A DNA stretch of 57,405 bases. Source: Verrucomicrobiia bacterium (lineage in GTDB: Bacteria; Verrucomicrobiota; Verrucomicrobiia; Limisphaerales; UBA11358). The translations under genes were made by a program, and so were the position numbers. This document shows, piece by piece, positions 1 to 8,011 of this stretch (its first letter is position 1; every line of letters starts with the position of its first letter). The stretch is from contig JARLJW010000067.1 of assembly GCA_031290985.1 (NCBI GenBank), positions 1 to 57,405 of the forward strand. The letters are read 5' to 3'. The notes under the pieces are model-generated. The model saw only the letters and a program-made list of their open reading frames with translations. It did not search any database and was not told where the DNA came from.

Positions 1-381
1 CGGCGCGCACGACGGCGTATTTTCAAATGTGCAAGCGACCTCGATTCGTTGTTTTGCGTCGCTTCCCACCGCCGGATGGCGCGCTAGAAAATCGCCCACG
101 GTAAAACCATGGGTTGCCTTGCCCATCAACGATCAAGCCCCGGACGGGGCGACAGAAACCGCCCGGTTTGCAATCCTCCGCCCCGGCCAATGCTTTCGAA
201 ATACGAGGTCGGTCATCCGGAACGTTTAGGAGGTGCTTGGACAAAACCGCAAGACCATTCACCGGGCGTACGCGAAACGGGCGTTGATAAAATCGCCGTC
301 GTTGGCGGAATCCGAGACACCAGCCGGGTAAAAATCAGCTGGAAGCAACTAGGCAGCCGATCATGTGGTTAGGCCACCTGG
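1..381. other. Left edge, no supported gene
   Basis: The short open frames here lack a recognisable domain or a convincing start. Just beyond the stop of the next minus-strand gene, the minus strand reads GGCCTAACC (around 368-376), a motif like the 5' half-site of an integron attC. I found no matching right half-site nearby. Confidence 0.4.
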
Positions 382-654
382 TCATAGCTTCTGAAAAAAC
401 ATGTGAATAACCAACACAACGAATCCGAGCATGGCTGGCTCAAATCTCCGCTTGTCACTGCGTGAAACATAAAATCCGAGGACGAATGCGGCAAGCATCA
501 AAACAAATGCAACCGCAGTCAAATACTCGTCGCCTCGATAATCTGCAATTGAATGAAATCCCAGTAAAACCGCGCTGATAAGAACGAGCACATAAGCCGT
601 CCGCTTCGGTGAAAATCCGTGAGACGAAAACCGGATGTGCTCAATCAATCTCAT
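382..654 (-). CDS. Small three-helix membrane protein, unknown function
   Basis: A protein of 90 residues starting at MRLIEHIRF; a longer frame exists, but its extra N-terminus is not protein-like. Three hydrophobic segments are visible: about residues 19-37 (YVLVLISAVLLGFHS), 45-62 (LTAVAFVLMLAAFVLGF) and 74-87 (AMLGFVVLVIHMFF). A charged SRSDKRRFE loop separates the last two. I recognise no family. It is the last of four small genes in the same direction, and a GCCTAAC motif follows 12 bases after its TGA stop. This context fits a gene cassette. Function unknown. Confidence 0.55.
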   Translation of the reverse strand: MRLIEHIRFSSHGFSPKRTAYVLVLISAVLLGFHSIADYRGDEYLTAVAFVLMLAAFVLGFYVSRSDKRRFEPAMLGFVVLVIHMFFQKL

Positions 655-777
655 GGCGTGTAATGTGGCCTGGAAAGAGCCACCGCCGGCTCGCGACGTG
701 AATTCCGATACATCGGGAAATGAAAGCGCCAACGGCGGTTGGCGCCGGCGACTTGATGCTCCCACCGGTCTCTCTGC

Positions 778-1218
778 TCAAGTATCATAATCACCACTGT
801 CCCACGGTTCAAAAAATGCCATGTAATTTCCAGGCTGCATCTCGACAGCCCAAACATCGTCTTCTTCGGGTGGTCTTGGCACGAGTCCAAACGTCGTCCC
901 GAACTGCTCGATCTCAAACGGCTGCACCTCGATGCGGCAAAACTCTACCTCGCCAAGCCCTGCGAGCCGCTGCTCGTAGATGCTGCTGGCACGCTTCTGG
1001 TCTAAATCTGCTCGCGTGCCTAAATCGTCAATGCGAGCTTCGAGGAACTTACCGTCCTCATCGAACAAAAACAACGCCAAAAACTCTCTGCCGGCCTTGC
1101 CGCCGATGGCTGGAACAAATGGCGTCGTGAGAAAAAACTGACGACCATCTGATAGCTGGCCAAGGTGCTTGGCGTGGTACTCGTCATGCTCAATCGCAAT
1201 AAGGTCTGGCTTACTCAT
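778..1218 (-). CDS. Hypothetical protein, 146 residues
   Basis: A soluble acidic protein beginning MSKPDLIAIEHDEYHAKHL. It has no signal peptide or membrane segment and I recognise no family. The start codon lies only 26 bases after the stop of the upstream gene 1245-1562. That spacer contains GCCTAACAAG followed by AAGTCGCCGG. The same AAGTCGCCGG string recurs just after this gene's own stop, and ATCGCCGG follows the stop of gene 1649-2038. The small size, shared direction and shared post-stop motifs suggest a cassette-type gene. Confidence 0.6.
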   Translation of the reverse strand: MSKPDLIAIEHDEYHAKHLGQLSDGRQFFLTTPFVPAIGGKAGREFLALFLFDEDGKFLEARIDDLGTRADLDQKRASSIYEQRLAGLGEVEFCRIEVQPFEIEQFGTTFGLVPRPPEEDDVWAVEMQPGNYMAFFEPWDSGDYDT

Positions 1219-1244
1219 AAAAATGTGTTTCCGGCGACTTCTTG

Positions 1245-1562
1245 TTAGGCCGCTGTCGTAATCTGATCAATAAATACATCAAACTGTGTCTCTCCTGTCT
1301 TTGCTGCGACACCCCAAGGACGTTCGGTATCAATCGTGCAAACCGTGCGGCCGTGTTCATCCGTCCGGCGACTGACTATCTCACAAGCTATGACTCCTGG
1401 CTGCGGATAAATGCTATCGGCATCCAAGTTTGCATCGGAAACCACTGGCGCCTTCTCCTCGAAAAGCCACGCGCGGTTCGATGCATCGTGCAACATGCAC
1501 TCAACCCATCCCGGCTGTGCCGAATCAGTAAACCTGAGAATCTGGATGGTGACAGCGTGCAT
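1245..1562 (-). CDS. Hypothetical protein, 105 residues
   Basis: Starts at MHAVTIQILRF. A GTG-started frame extends 11 codons upstream into an attC-like repeat and is not favoured. The product is a small soluble protein, probably mostly beta: short strands such as TIQILRF, WVECMLHD and VIACEIVS. I recognise no family. The stop codon TAA is embedded in the motif GCGGCCTAAC, as in integron cassettes where the reading frame ends inside the recombination site. An attC-like fold lies immediately upstream at 1570-1656. Confidence 0.6.
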   Translation of the reverse strand: MHAVTIQILRFTDSAQPGWVECMLHDASNRAWLFEEKAPVVSDANLDADSIYPQPGVIACEIVSRRTDEHGRTVCTIDTERPWGVAAKTGETQFDVFIDQITTAA

Positions 1563-1569
1563 GGTTAAG

Positions 1570-1656
1570 CGGCCCAACGAAAAAATCTGAGCCACCGCCG
1601 CCTCGCGGCGCGGCTTTCAATCGCAGCGGCAGCGGCTCCGGCGATTGGCTAGGCCA
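1570..1656 (-). repeat. Candidate integron attC-like recombination site
   Basis: Read on the minus strand, this 87-base spacer starts with GCCTAGCC, which contains the TAG stop of gene 1649-2038. It ends with GTTGGGC, which fits the attC right-site consensus GTTRRRY. In between lie pairable arms GAGCC and GGCTC and a GC-rich stem-loop with GCCGCGCCGCGAGGCGGC, much like the centre of classical attC sites. The left motif has G in place of the expected A, so the site may be degenerate. The next gene starts 8 bases after the right motif. Confidence 0.45.
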
Positions 1657-2038
1657 CATCGAAAATCCAGAACCGCTTGAATGATCTATGGCAATGTCGT
1701 GCTGCATTGGAAATCTCCTCAAACTTAGTTGTGCGAACAAACTCCTGAATCGGCAAATCTCTGTCCGGGCTGGTCTGATGGAAACCACGGATGACTGCAT
1801 CGTAATGTCGTAGCGACTCCAGCTCCCGTGATGAGAAAATGTCGGCATACTCCGGGCGTGCTGGATTCATGAACGCATCCCACCATGCGAACAATCCATC
1901 GCCCACGAATCGAGTGTCCGGCGACCTCCTCGCTGAAACAGTAGCGTAATCGAGCAACCGCTGCGATGAACCGATTGTTCGAAGATACTGCTTGGTCATG
2001 AAGCGAATCGCTTTCTTTTGCTGCGCTTCTGTTTGCAT
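1649..2038 (-). CDS. Hypothetical protein, 129 residues
   Basis: Starts MQTEAQQKKAIRFMTKQYL. It is a soluble, largely helical protein with several aromatic residues (FAWWDAFM, FKRFWIF) and no recognised domain. It is the first gene of the four-gene minus-strand set. Its TAG stop falls inside the attC-like site at 1570-1656, and GTTAGCC lies about 10 bases before its start codon. I infer a cassette-borne gene of unknown role. Confidence 0.6.
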   Translation of the reverse strand: MQTEAQQKKAIRFMTKQYLRTIGSSQRLLDYATVSARRSPDTRFVGDGLFAWWDAFMNPARPEYADIFSSRELESLRHYDAVIRGFHQTSPDRDLPIQEFVRTTKFEEISNAARHCHRSFKRFWIFDVA

Positions 2039-2662
2039 AGTATCCAGCAGGCTAACAAAAAATCGACCCCCGATTTTGGAGTCTGTCGGTTTTTAGCATA
2101 TGAATCATTTTCCTTCAACTATTCAGAATTATAAAACCGACCAAGCGCACCTGCCGAAACACTCCGCCGGTTCACGGGTTAACCCGGGCCTGATCTGCTG
2201 TTGCCCTCGCCCTGTTTTCACCTCAACCATGCCGGTTTGCAAGTCCATTTGCCAGCAGACTTTTAGTGGCCAAATTCCTTCTCTGCCACTGTTGACTCCG
2301 CCATGCCAGCCCCTGATGGGTGCCTGCCCGCTTTGTGGTTGTCATGCCTGACAACCTGTTTCAGGACTTGCCCGTTCCATCACCAACCGGTGAGCGGGGT
2401 CGGGTCGGCCGGAAGACTTGGAACGTGTATTCATCTGCTCCTATCCGCGTTTATCCGCGGTTCCGACGGCATGGTGGCGGGTTAATCCGACCCTGAAAAA
2501 AACGGCGGGAAAACGAATGCTGGCAGGCCCGAATGGGGCCGGACAAGGAGCTGGCATGCACCCGGTCTCCCGGATGTCATGTCAGCTTTAGTAGACGGCG
2601 TGGCTTTTCGTTCGGGAAATTTTAATGTTACTGATGGGGGTTTGCTGGTAAAATGGCCGCGC
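2039..2662. other. Intergenic stretch of about 620 bases
   Basis: No convincing gene. Next to the minus-strand gene there is a small AT-rich dyad (TCGACCCCCGATTTT region, 2064-2085) followed by GTTAGCC on the minus strand. The rest shows lower coding character, with only short open frames. The promoter of the two-component pair must lie in its right half; I could not pick a convincing one by eye. Confidence 0.4.
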
Positions 2663-3727
2663 ATGCCCAGTTGGCTGAAAAAACTTGAGAGTTTGCCCAA
2701 GCGCTTCATCGCCCCGATTTGCATCCTCATCATCACGCTGGTCGCCCTGGTGGACTATGCCTCGGGCTACGAGACGTTTTTCTTCATCTTCTATCTGTTG
2801 GCGGTGGTGCTGGCGGTCTGGTACGTGAGCGTGGCGTACGGGGTGTTGATGTCCGCGTTGACGGTGGTGGCGTGGAGCTCCTCGAACTTCGAGGCGGGGG
2901 CGCGGTATGCCAATTATTTCATCCCGGTGTGGAACGCGCTGATCATGTTCACGTTTTACCTGATCGTCGTGTGGCTGCTGGCGAAGGTGCGGAATTTCAA
3001 CCGCGAGCTGGAGGAGCGGGTGCGGGTGCGCACGGAGTCGCTGGCCAGGGAGGTGCGCGAGCGGATGCGGCTGCAAAAGGAATTGCTCGAGGCGGGCGAA
3101 CGGGAGCGGCGGCGCATCGGGCATGAATTGCACGACAGCTTGTGCCAGCATCTGACGGCGGCGGCGTTGAACGGTCATCTGACGGGCCAGAAACTGGCCG
3201 GCCAGTCGCGGGCGGAGGCGGTGGAGGTGAACCGGCTGGTGGAGCTGATCGAGGAGGCCATTGAGATGACGCGGACGTTGTCCCGGAGTCTGAGCCCGGT
3301 GGAATGGCAGCCGGGCCGGCTGGAGCTTAATTTTCAGGAGCTGGCCGCCGGCTCGAGCGAGTTGTTCCATGTGCAGTGCCGGTTCGAATGCCATGGGGAC
3401 GGGCCGTTGCCGGAGGTGGAGGTGGCGACGCATCTGTACCACATCGCCGAGGAGGCGATCGTGAATTCCGTGCGCCACGGGAAGGCGAAGCACATCAACA
3501 TCTGCCTGGACTCCACGGCGGAGGAATGGGTGTTGAACATCACGGACGACGGCGTGGGGCTGCCGGCGGATCATCAAAAAAAACCGGGGATGGGCTTGCG
3601 CATCATGGCCTATCGTGCTGACCTTATCGGCGGCGCGTTCAGTCTGGGGCGGCGGCCCGGGCCCGGGACGCAGGTCACCTGCACGCTGCCTAATCCGTCC
3701 AGTTCACACACAAAAAATGGGAACTAA
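2663..3727 (+). CDS. Sensor histidine kinase, NarL/LuxR-partner (HisKA_3) type
   Basis: A membrane sensor kinase of 354 residues from the ATG at 2663; an in-frame ATG at 2579 would add 28 residues that do not look coding. About four hydrophobic segments occupy residues 15-105, followed by a coiled linker. The dimerisation helix contains ERRRIGHELHDS, with the likely phospho-accepting His at about residue 157. The ATPase domain shows an N-box (EEAIVNSVRHG), DDGVGLP and GMGLRIM. This family autophosphorylates and passes phosphate to NarL-type regulators. Its end overlaps the regulator gene at 3717 by 11 bases, so the two are cotranscribed and probably translationally coupled. The stimulus is unknown; no extracytoplasmic domain of useful size is visible. 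Confidence 0.9.
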   Translation: MPSWLKKLESLPKRFIAPICILIITLVALVDYASGYETFFFIFYLLAVVLAVWYVSVAYGVLMSALTVVAWSSSNFEAGARYANYFIPVWNALIMFTFYLIVVWLLAKVRNFNRELEERVRVRTESLAREVRERMRLQKELLEAGERERRRIGHELHDSLCQHLTAAALNGHLTGQKLAGQSRAEAVEVNRLVELIEEAIEMTRTLSRSLSPVEWQPGRLELNFQELAAGSSELFHVQCRFECHGDGPLPEVEVATHLYHIAEEAIVNSVRHGKAKHINICLDSTAEEWVLNITDDGVGLPADHQKKPGMGLRIMAYRADLIGGAFSLGRRPGPGTQVTCTLPNPSSSHTKNGN

Positions 3728-4376
3728 AATCAAAGTCTTGCTGGTGGACGACCATCCGCTCGTGCGCGAGGGTTTGGCGAACCTGATCAACCAGCAGCCG
3801 GACCTGGAGATCTGCGGCGAGGCGGGCAACGAGCCGCAGGCGCTGGAACTCATCGGCCAGACCTTGCCGGATGTGGCCGTGGTGGATCTGTCACTGGAAA
3901 ACGGCTCGGGGATCGAGCTGCTCAAAAACATCCGGGTCCGTCATCCCGGGGTGAAGGCCCTGGTGCTGTCGATGCATGACGAGAATCTTTATGCAGAGCG
4001 CGCGCTGCACGCCGGCGCCCGCGGCTACATCATGAAACGCGAGGCGGCCAAGAAGGTGATCGCGGGCATCCAGGCGGTGCACGCGGGCCAGCTCTATGTC
4101 AGCGAAAAGATCGCGGCGACGATGGCGGAAAAATTTGTCGGCGGCAAATCAACGGCTGAGGCCTCGCCCATTGAGCAGTTGAGCGACCGGGAATTGCAGG
4201 TGTTCGAACTGCTCGGCCAGGGCCAGAGCACGCGGCAGATTTCCGAAAGCCTGCATGTGGGCTTCAAGACCGTCCAGGCCTACCAGGCGCGCATCAAGGA
4301 GAAGCTGCAACTGGCCAATGCTTCGGAACTTATGCGCGCGGCCATCCGCTGGAACGAATCCAAGCAGACGGGGTGA
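3717..4376 (+). CDS. NarL/FixJ-family response regulator
   Basis: A 219-residue regulator starting MGTKIKVLLVDDHPLVREGL. The receiver domain (about 4-120) has the acidic pair at 11-12, the phospho-acceptor Asp57 in VVDLSL, and a Lys in IMKREAAKK. A LuxR-type helix-turn-helix occupies about 150-212 (LSDRELQVFELLGQGQSTRQ, then a recognition helix near VGFKTVQAYQARIKEKL). The ATG sits inside the 3' end of the kinase gene. By family rule it binds DNA as a phosphorylated dimer. Its targets are not shown; the pseudopilin gene downstream is the nearest candidate but is separated by about 190 bases. Confidence 0.93.
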   Translation: MGTKIKVLLVDDHPLVREGLANLINQQPDLEICGEAGNEPQALELIGQTLPDVAVVDLSLENGSGIELLKNIRVRHPGVKALVLSMHDENLYAERALHAGARGYIMKREAAKKVIAGIQAVHAGQLYVSEKIAATMAEKFVGGKSTAEASPIEQLSDRELQVFELLGQGQSTRQISESLHVGFKTVQAYQARIKEKLQLANASELMRAAIRWNESKQTG

Positions 4377-4387
4377 ACGCGGGCGGC

Positions 4388-4404
4388 GTAGGGTTGCACC
4401 CTAC
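4388..4404. repeat. Short perfect hairpin after the regulator gene
   Basis: GTAGGGT and ACCCTAC form a 7-bp perfect stem around a TGC loop, 11 bases after the regulator stop. There is no T-run, so it is a weak terminator at best. It may be a fragment of a dispersed palindromic repeat. Confidence 0.4.
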
Positions 4405-4570
4405 ATAACAATGAGGCACAGTCGCACAGCCATTTTTGACAGTCTGGCGGCCGGGTTGCTTATTTGGGCAGCTACACGGTTGCAACCGGCAATGCAGTGG
4501 ACAAAGCAGCACTTATACTTGTATAACCCGCCGGTTGCGCGCCCACGCCGTATACAAAAAGCAAAAACAC

Positions 4571-4945
4571 ATGAAAACGAACAAAAACCTCCGCTCCGCG
4601 GGTTTCACGCTGGTTGAAATCATGATCGTCGTGGCCATTATCGGCCTGTTGGCGGCGATCGCGATCCCGAACTTCGTGAAAGCGCGGGCCACCTCGCAGG
4701 CCAATGCCTGCATCAACAACATGCGCCAGATTGACGCGGCCGCCAGCCAGTTCGCGCTGGAACAGGGCAAAAAGACCCTCGACCCCATCACCTACCCCGA
4801 TGACCTGACGCCCTACATCAAGCTGAACTCTACGGGTGGCGTCCCGGCCTGTCCGGCGGGTGGCACCTACTCGTGCGGCGCGGTTGGCACAAAGGCGACC
4901 TGCTCACTCGCCAACAACGTCGATCCGGCCCACATCTCTCCGTAA
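4571..4945 (+). CDS. Type IV pilin-like / type II secretion pseudopilin
   Basis: A 124-residue prepilin starting MKTNKNLRSAGFTLVEIM. The class III signal has a basic leader, Gly at the cleavage position and FTLVE with the conserved Glu at mature position 5, followed by a hydrophobic helix (IMIVVAIIGLLAAIAIPNF). The rest is short, with a Cys-containing C-terminus (CPAGGTYSCG and ATCS) that could hold disulfides. Prepilin peptidase would cleave after Gly; the product would polymerise in a pilus or secretion pseudopilus. The short globular domain fits a major pseudopilin. The longer upstream open frame is not needed. A strong terminator follows at 4985, so the gene looks monocistronic. Confidence 0.88.
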   Translation: MKTNKNLRSAGFTLVEIMIVVAIIGLLAAIAIPNFVKARATSQANACINNMRQIDAAASQFALEQGKKTLDPITYPDDLTPYIKLNSTGGVPACPAGGTYSCGAVGTKATCSLANNVDPAHISP

Positions 4946-4984
4946 GATTCAGGACAGTGGATCAAGACACTGTTTGATTCCAAG

Positions 4985-5021
4985 ACACCGCGATGTACAA
5001 ACATCGCGGTGTTTTGATTTT
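4985..5021 (+). terminator. Rho-independent terminator of the pseudopilin gene
   Basis: A perfect 12-bp stem (ACACCGCGATGT / ACATCGCGGTGT) with a 4-base loop, followed by TTTTGATTTT. It lies 40 bases after the pseudopilin stop and also separates it from the convergent lipoprotein gene. Confidence 0.9.
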
Positions 5022-5058
5022 CCGGCAAGGTGCTGGGAACCGCAAACGGGGAACGTGC

Positions 5059-5796
5059 TCAGCGCCAGTGGCCGTGTGAGTTATGCCAGCCATGCTCATC
5101 GTGCCAGCTCCGGCCGCCGATCCAGACGGCGTGCGGACGCGGCGGGTAACCCCAATGGCCGGCGACCCAAAACCAGCCGCCGTTCCAAACCCATTCGCCA
5201 TCGATCCAGACATAGTCCGGGCCGGGCATGACCACTGTGACCGTTTCCACCGGTGCCGGCGGCGGTGGTTGCTGGATGTAAATCGTGGTGCCCCCCGACG
5301 TTTCCGAAGTCGCCCCGACCGTGCTGGGCGTGCTGATCATGTAATTGATCACCTTGTCGGTCACGCCGGCATCACGCAGGTCGATGATGTCCGCCGAGGT
5401 CAGGTGAAACACCGTGCGCGAGTTTTTGACCTGGTTGAGCATCACCTCCTCGCTGATGCCGGCCTTGGCGAGCGCCTTCACGTCCGCGACGCTCAAGGGC
5501 GTGCCCTGCACGGCGCGATCATAGGTCTGCGGCGCCTCCGCCCGGAGCCGGGCTTCCTGCTCGCGGTCGGCTGAGTTGCCAATCAAGCCGCCGGCCAGCG
5601 CCCCCGCCGCCGCGCCAATCAACGCTCCCGCCCCGCCGTTGCGCGGCCCGCCCGCCACCGCGCCCAAAAAGGCGCCGGCGCCGGCGCCAACCAGCGCCCC
5701 CGTGCCCGTGTTGTTTTGCGAGCCGTCGGGGTTCACGCAACCGCCTAGAAAAACGGCCAAACCCGCCACGGATAAAACCAAGGTGTGTCTTTTCAT
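5059..5796 (-). CDS. Glycine-zipper lipoprotein with YXWXDGEW-like repeats
   Basis: A 245-residue secreted lipoprotein. The signal peptide ends in a lipobox FLGGC (Cys20). Residues 30-75 form an Ala/Gly-rich glycine-zipper segment (ALVGAGAGAFLGAVAGG, GALIGAAAGALAGGLIG), a membrane-inserting motif seen in outer-membrane lipoproteins. The middle (about 95-160) looks helical and may be a small folded domain. The C-terminus is aromatic-rich with repeated W-x-W/GHW units (YVWIDGEWVWNGGWFWVAGHW). I infer an outer-membrane or periplasmic envelope protein; the exact role is unknown. Transcribed alone and convergent with the pseudopilin gene. Confidence 0.8.
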   Translation of the reverse strand: MKRHTLVLSVAGLAVFLGGCVNPDGSQNNTGTGALVGAGAGAFLGAVAGGPRNGGAGALIGAAAGALAGGLIGNSADREQEARLRAEAPQTYDRAVQGTPLSVADVKALAKAGISEEVMLNQVKNSRTVFHLTSADIIDLRDAGVTDKVINYMISTPSTVGATSETSGGTTIYIQQPPPPAPVETVTVVMPGPDYVWIDGEWVWNGGWFWVAGHWGYPPRPHAVWIGGRSWHDEHGWHNSHGHWR

Positions 5797-5953
5797 ATTA
5801 AATCAAAATCACTGTCCGTCATTATAACAGACAATCCATGGAACGTCCGGGCTCAATAAAAGTTTCAATGAATCGTCAACCACCATGTTCCCTTATCAGA
5901 ATCATTGTTCAGAATCATTTGCTTTGCGGGGCGACTCGGTTTTCAATGATTGG

Positions 5954-6727
5954 GTGATTGCTAAACGTGTCATTCCGTGCCTCGACGTCCACGACGGCCA
6001 GGTCACCCGCGGCGTCCAGTTCGGCGTCGCCGAAAAGGGCGGCCTGCGCAATGTTGGCGACCCGGTGGAACTCGCCCTGCGCTACAACGAACAGGGCGCG
6101 GATGAAATGGTGTTTTTCGACATCACCGCCACCGCGCACGGCCGCGGCACCATGGTGGAAGTCATTGAGCGCGCCGCCGACCAGTGCTTCATGCCCCTCA
6201 CCGTGGGCGGCGGCATCAAGTCCGTCGAAGACATGTTCACCATGCTGCGCGCCGGGGCGGACAAGATCAGCATCAACTCCAGCGCCATCGCCAACCCCGA
6301 CCTCATCCGGCAGGGCGCGGAAAAATTCGGCAGCCAGTGCATCGTGGTCTCCATCGACGCCAAGAAGATCGCGCCGGACCAATGGGGGGTTTTTTCGCAC
6401 GGCGGCCGCAAGGACACCGGCCTCGATGCCATCGCCTGGGCGAAAAAGGCCGTGGCCCTCGGCGCGGGCGAGATCGTGCTGAACTCCATTGATGCCGACG
6501 GCACCAAGGCGGGTTTTGACCTCGTCATCACGCGGCGCATCAGCGAATCCGTGGGCGTGCCCGTGGTCGCCAGCGGCGGCGCGGGCTCGTTGGAACACAT
6601 GGCCGACGTGCTGCTCACCGGCAAGGCGGACGCCGTGCTCGCGGCGAGCATTTTTCACTTTGGCACCTACACCGTCGGGGATGTGAAGAAGTATTTGCAG
6701 GAGAAGAATATTCCGGTGCGGTTGTAA
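5954..6727 (+). CDS. hisF: Imidazole glycerol phosphate synthase subunit HisF
   Basis: The cyclase subunit of histidine biosynthesis. With HisH it converts PRFAR plus ammonia into imidazole glycerol phosphate and AICAR. The (beta/alpha)8 barrel is complete at 257 residues. Both catalytic aspartates are visible: Asp11 in IPCLDVHDG and Asp135 in VVSIDAKK. Phosphate-binding loops VGGGIKS and ASGGAGS are intact. I chose the GTG at 5954, which gives the canonical N-terminus [12 protein letters not shown]; an in-frame ATG at 5885 would add 23 atypical residues. No other his gene is adjacent, so HisH must be supplied from elsewhere. Confidence 0.95.
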   Translation: MIAKRVIPCLDVHDGQVTRGVQFGVAEKGGLRNVGDPVELALRYNEQGADEMVFFDITATAHGRGTMVEVIERAADQCFMPLTVGGGIKSVEDMFTMLRAGADKISINSSAIANPDLIRQGAEKFGSQCIVVSIDAKKIAPDQWGVFSHGGRKDTGLDAIAWAKKAVALGAGEIVLNSIDADGTKAGFDLVITRRISESVGVPVVASGGAGSLEHMADVLLTGKADAVLAASIFHFGTYTVGDVKKYLQEKNIPVRL

Positions 6728-6812
6728 AGCCCGGCCGGGTGTGGCCGACCCAAAGCTGTCGCGCTTGCGGAGCTGCCGAACATGATTTATCGGCCGGCTC
6801 AAAGCCTCTGGC

Positions 6813-7835
6813 TCACTTCTTCACCACCGCGCGCAATGCTTCCGGCACCGGCAATCCGCCGGCCTCGAATTCCTTCACCAGGCAGTGCGGGCACAGCCCG
6901 TGCGAAAAAGTCGCCGCCGTGTGGCGCGCGATGTAGGTCTCGATCTGGTTCCAGTAGCCCTGGTCGTCCCGGACTTTTTTGCAACTCGCGCAGATGGGCA
7001 GCATGCCGCTCAAGGTTTTCACCTCGGCCAGCGCGGTCTGGAGGTCGGCGATGAGTCTTTCGCGCTCGGCCTCGCGTGCCTTGCGTTCGGTGATGATCTC
7101 GATGAAGAAGATGACGCCGCCGATCCCGCCATCGGCCTTGCGCCAGGGGCGAAGTTCCCATTTCAGCCAGTCAAAACTGCCATCCGGGCGGACCCGCCCT
7201 TGGTCCTCGTCGCATTTCTCCACCGCCCCGGCGAGGGCGCGGCGATGACCTTCCTTCCAGCGCTCCGGCAGATCCGGAAAAAGCTCATAGTGCGAGCGGC
7301 CGATGAGTTCCTTGCCTTCGTGGTGGTGATCCTTGATCCAGCGGTCGCTGACCACCAGGTAGCGCATCTCCGTATCGAGCACGGCGATGGCCGCGGGGGT
7401 GTGGCGGATGAACAGGCGGAGCATCGCCTCCTTGGTGGCCAGGGCGGTTTCCGCCTGCTTGCGCTCGATGGCGTAACGGATGGTGCGCGCCAGCAGGAAG
7501 CCGGTCAGTTCGTTCTTCGGCAAAAAATCCTGCGCCCCCATCTTGATCGCCGTCAGGGCGGTCTCCACGTCGTCCTGCCCGGTCAAAATTATGATCGGCA
7601 GGCCTGGCGCCTTGGCGTGCAGTTTGGCAAACACCGGCAACCCCTGGTTGTCCGGCAGCCCCAGATCGGTGACCACCACGTCAAAGGTTTGTTGCTCCAA
7701 CAACGCCAACCCCTCGGCCAGCCGGCCTGCCTGCGTGAGCGTGCAGGCAAAAGACTTCTCGCGCAGGAGCTTCGCTTGGGCCAGCAACGCATCATCTGGG
7801 TTGTCTTCGATCAACAGGATGCGGATGGGGTTCAT
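6813..7835 (-). CDS. Receiver-PAS protein with C-terminal Cys-rich motif
   Basis: A 340-residue protein. Residues 5-120 form a receiver domain with Asp57 (VVTDLGLPD) as likely phosphorylation site and a conserved Lys (FLPKNE). Residues about 140-255 form a PAS domain (HTPAAIAVLD, YELFPDLPE, WLKWELRPW). A coiled linker leads to a C-terminal unit with CASCKKVRDDQGYWNQIE and CPHC, which looks like a small metal-binding module. There is no kinase, cyclase or DNA-binding domain, so the output must be through protein contacts or this C-terminal unit. It could be an orphan intermediate in a phosphorelay. Encoded alone, divergent from the gene at 8012. Confidence 0.82.
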   Translation of the reverse strand: MNPIRILLIEDNPDDALLAQAKLLREKSFACTLTQAGRLAEGLALLEQQTFDVVVTDLGLPDNQGLPVFAKLHAKAPGLPIIILTGQDDVETALTAIKMGAQDFLPKNELTGFLLARTIRYAIERKQAETALATKEAMLRLFIRHTPAAIAVLDTEMRYLVVSDRWIKDHHHEGKELIGRSHYELFPDLPERWKEGHRRALAGAVEKCDEDQGRVRPDGSFDWLKWELRPWRKADGGIGGVIFFIEIITERKAREAERERLIADLQTALAEVKTLSGMLPICASCKKVRDDQGYWNQIETYIARHTAATFSHGLCPHCLVKEFEAGGLPVPEALRAVVKK

Positions 7836-8011
7836 GTAATTTCAGCAGGTGCGTCGCCGCGGGGAAGATTCACCGGGTAACCGGCTTTTGCAAAGGAAAA
7901 GAACGGCGTTATTTGGACCAGATGGTTGCTTCACTGAAAGCGGCCGTTTCCCTGGGAGCGGCTGATTCAATTGCCTTGCCACGGCGCGGCCGCAGGCGTA
8001 TCTGTCCTTTC

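Noticed and set aside
2588..3577. A 329-residue minus-strand frame opposite the histidine kinase
   Set aside because: Shadow of a GC-rich gene: His/Arg/Pro-rich with no domain, while the plus strand encodes all kinase motifs.
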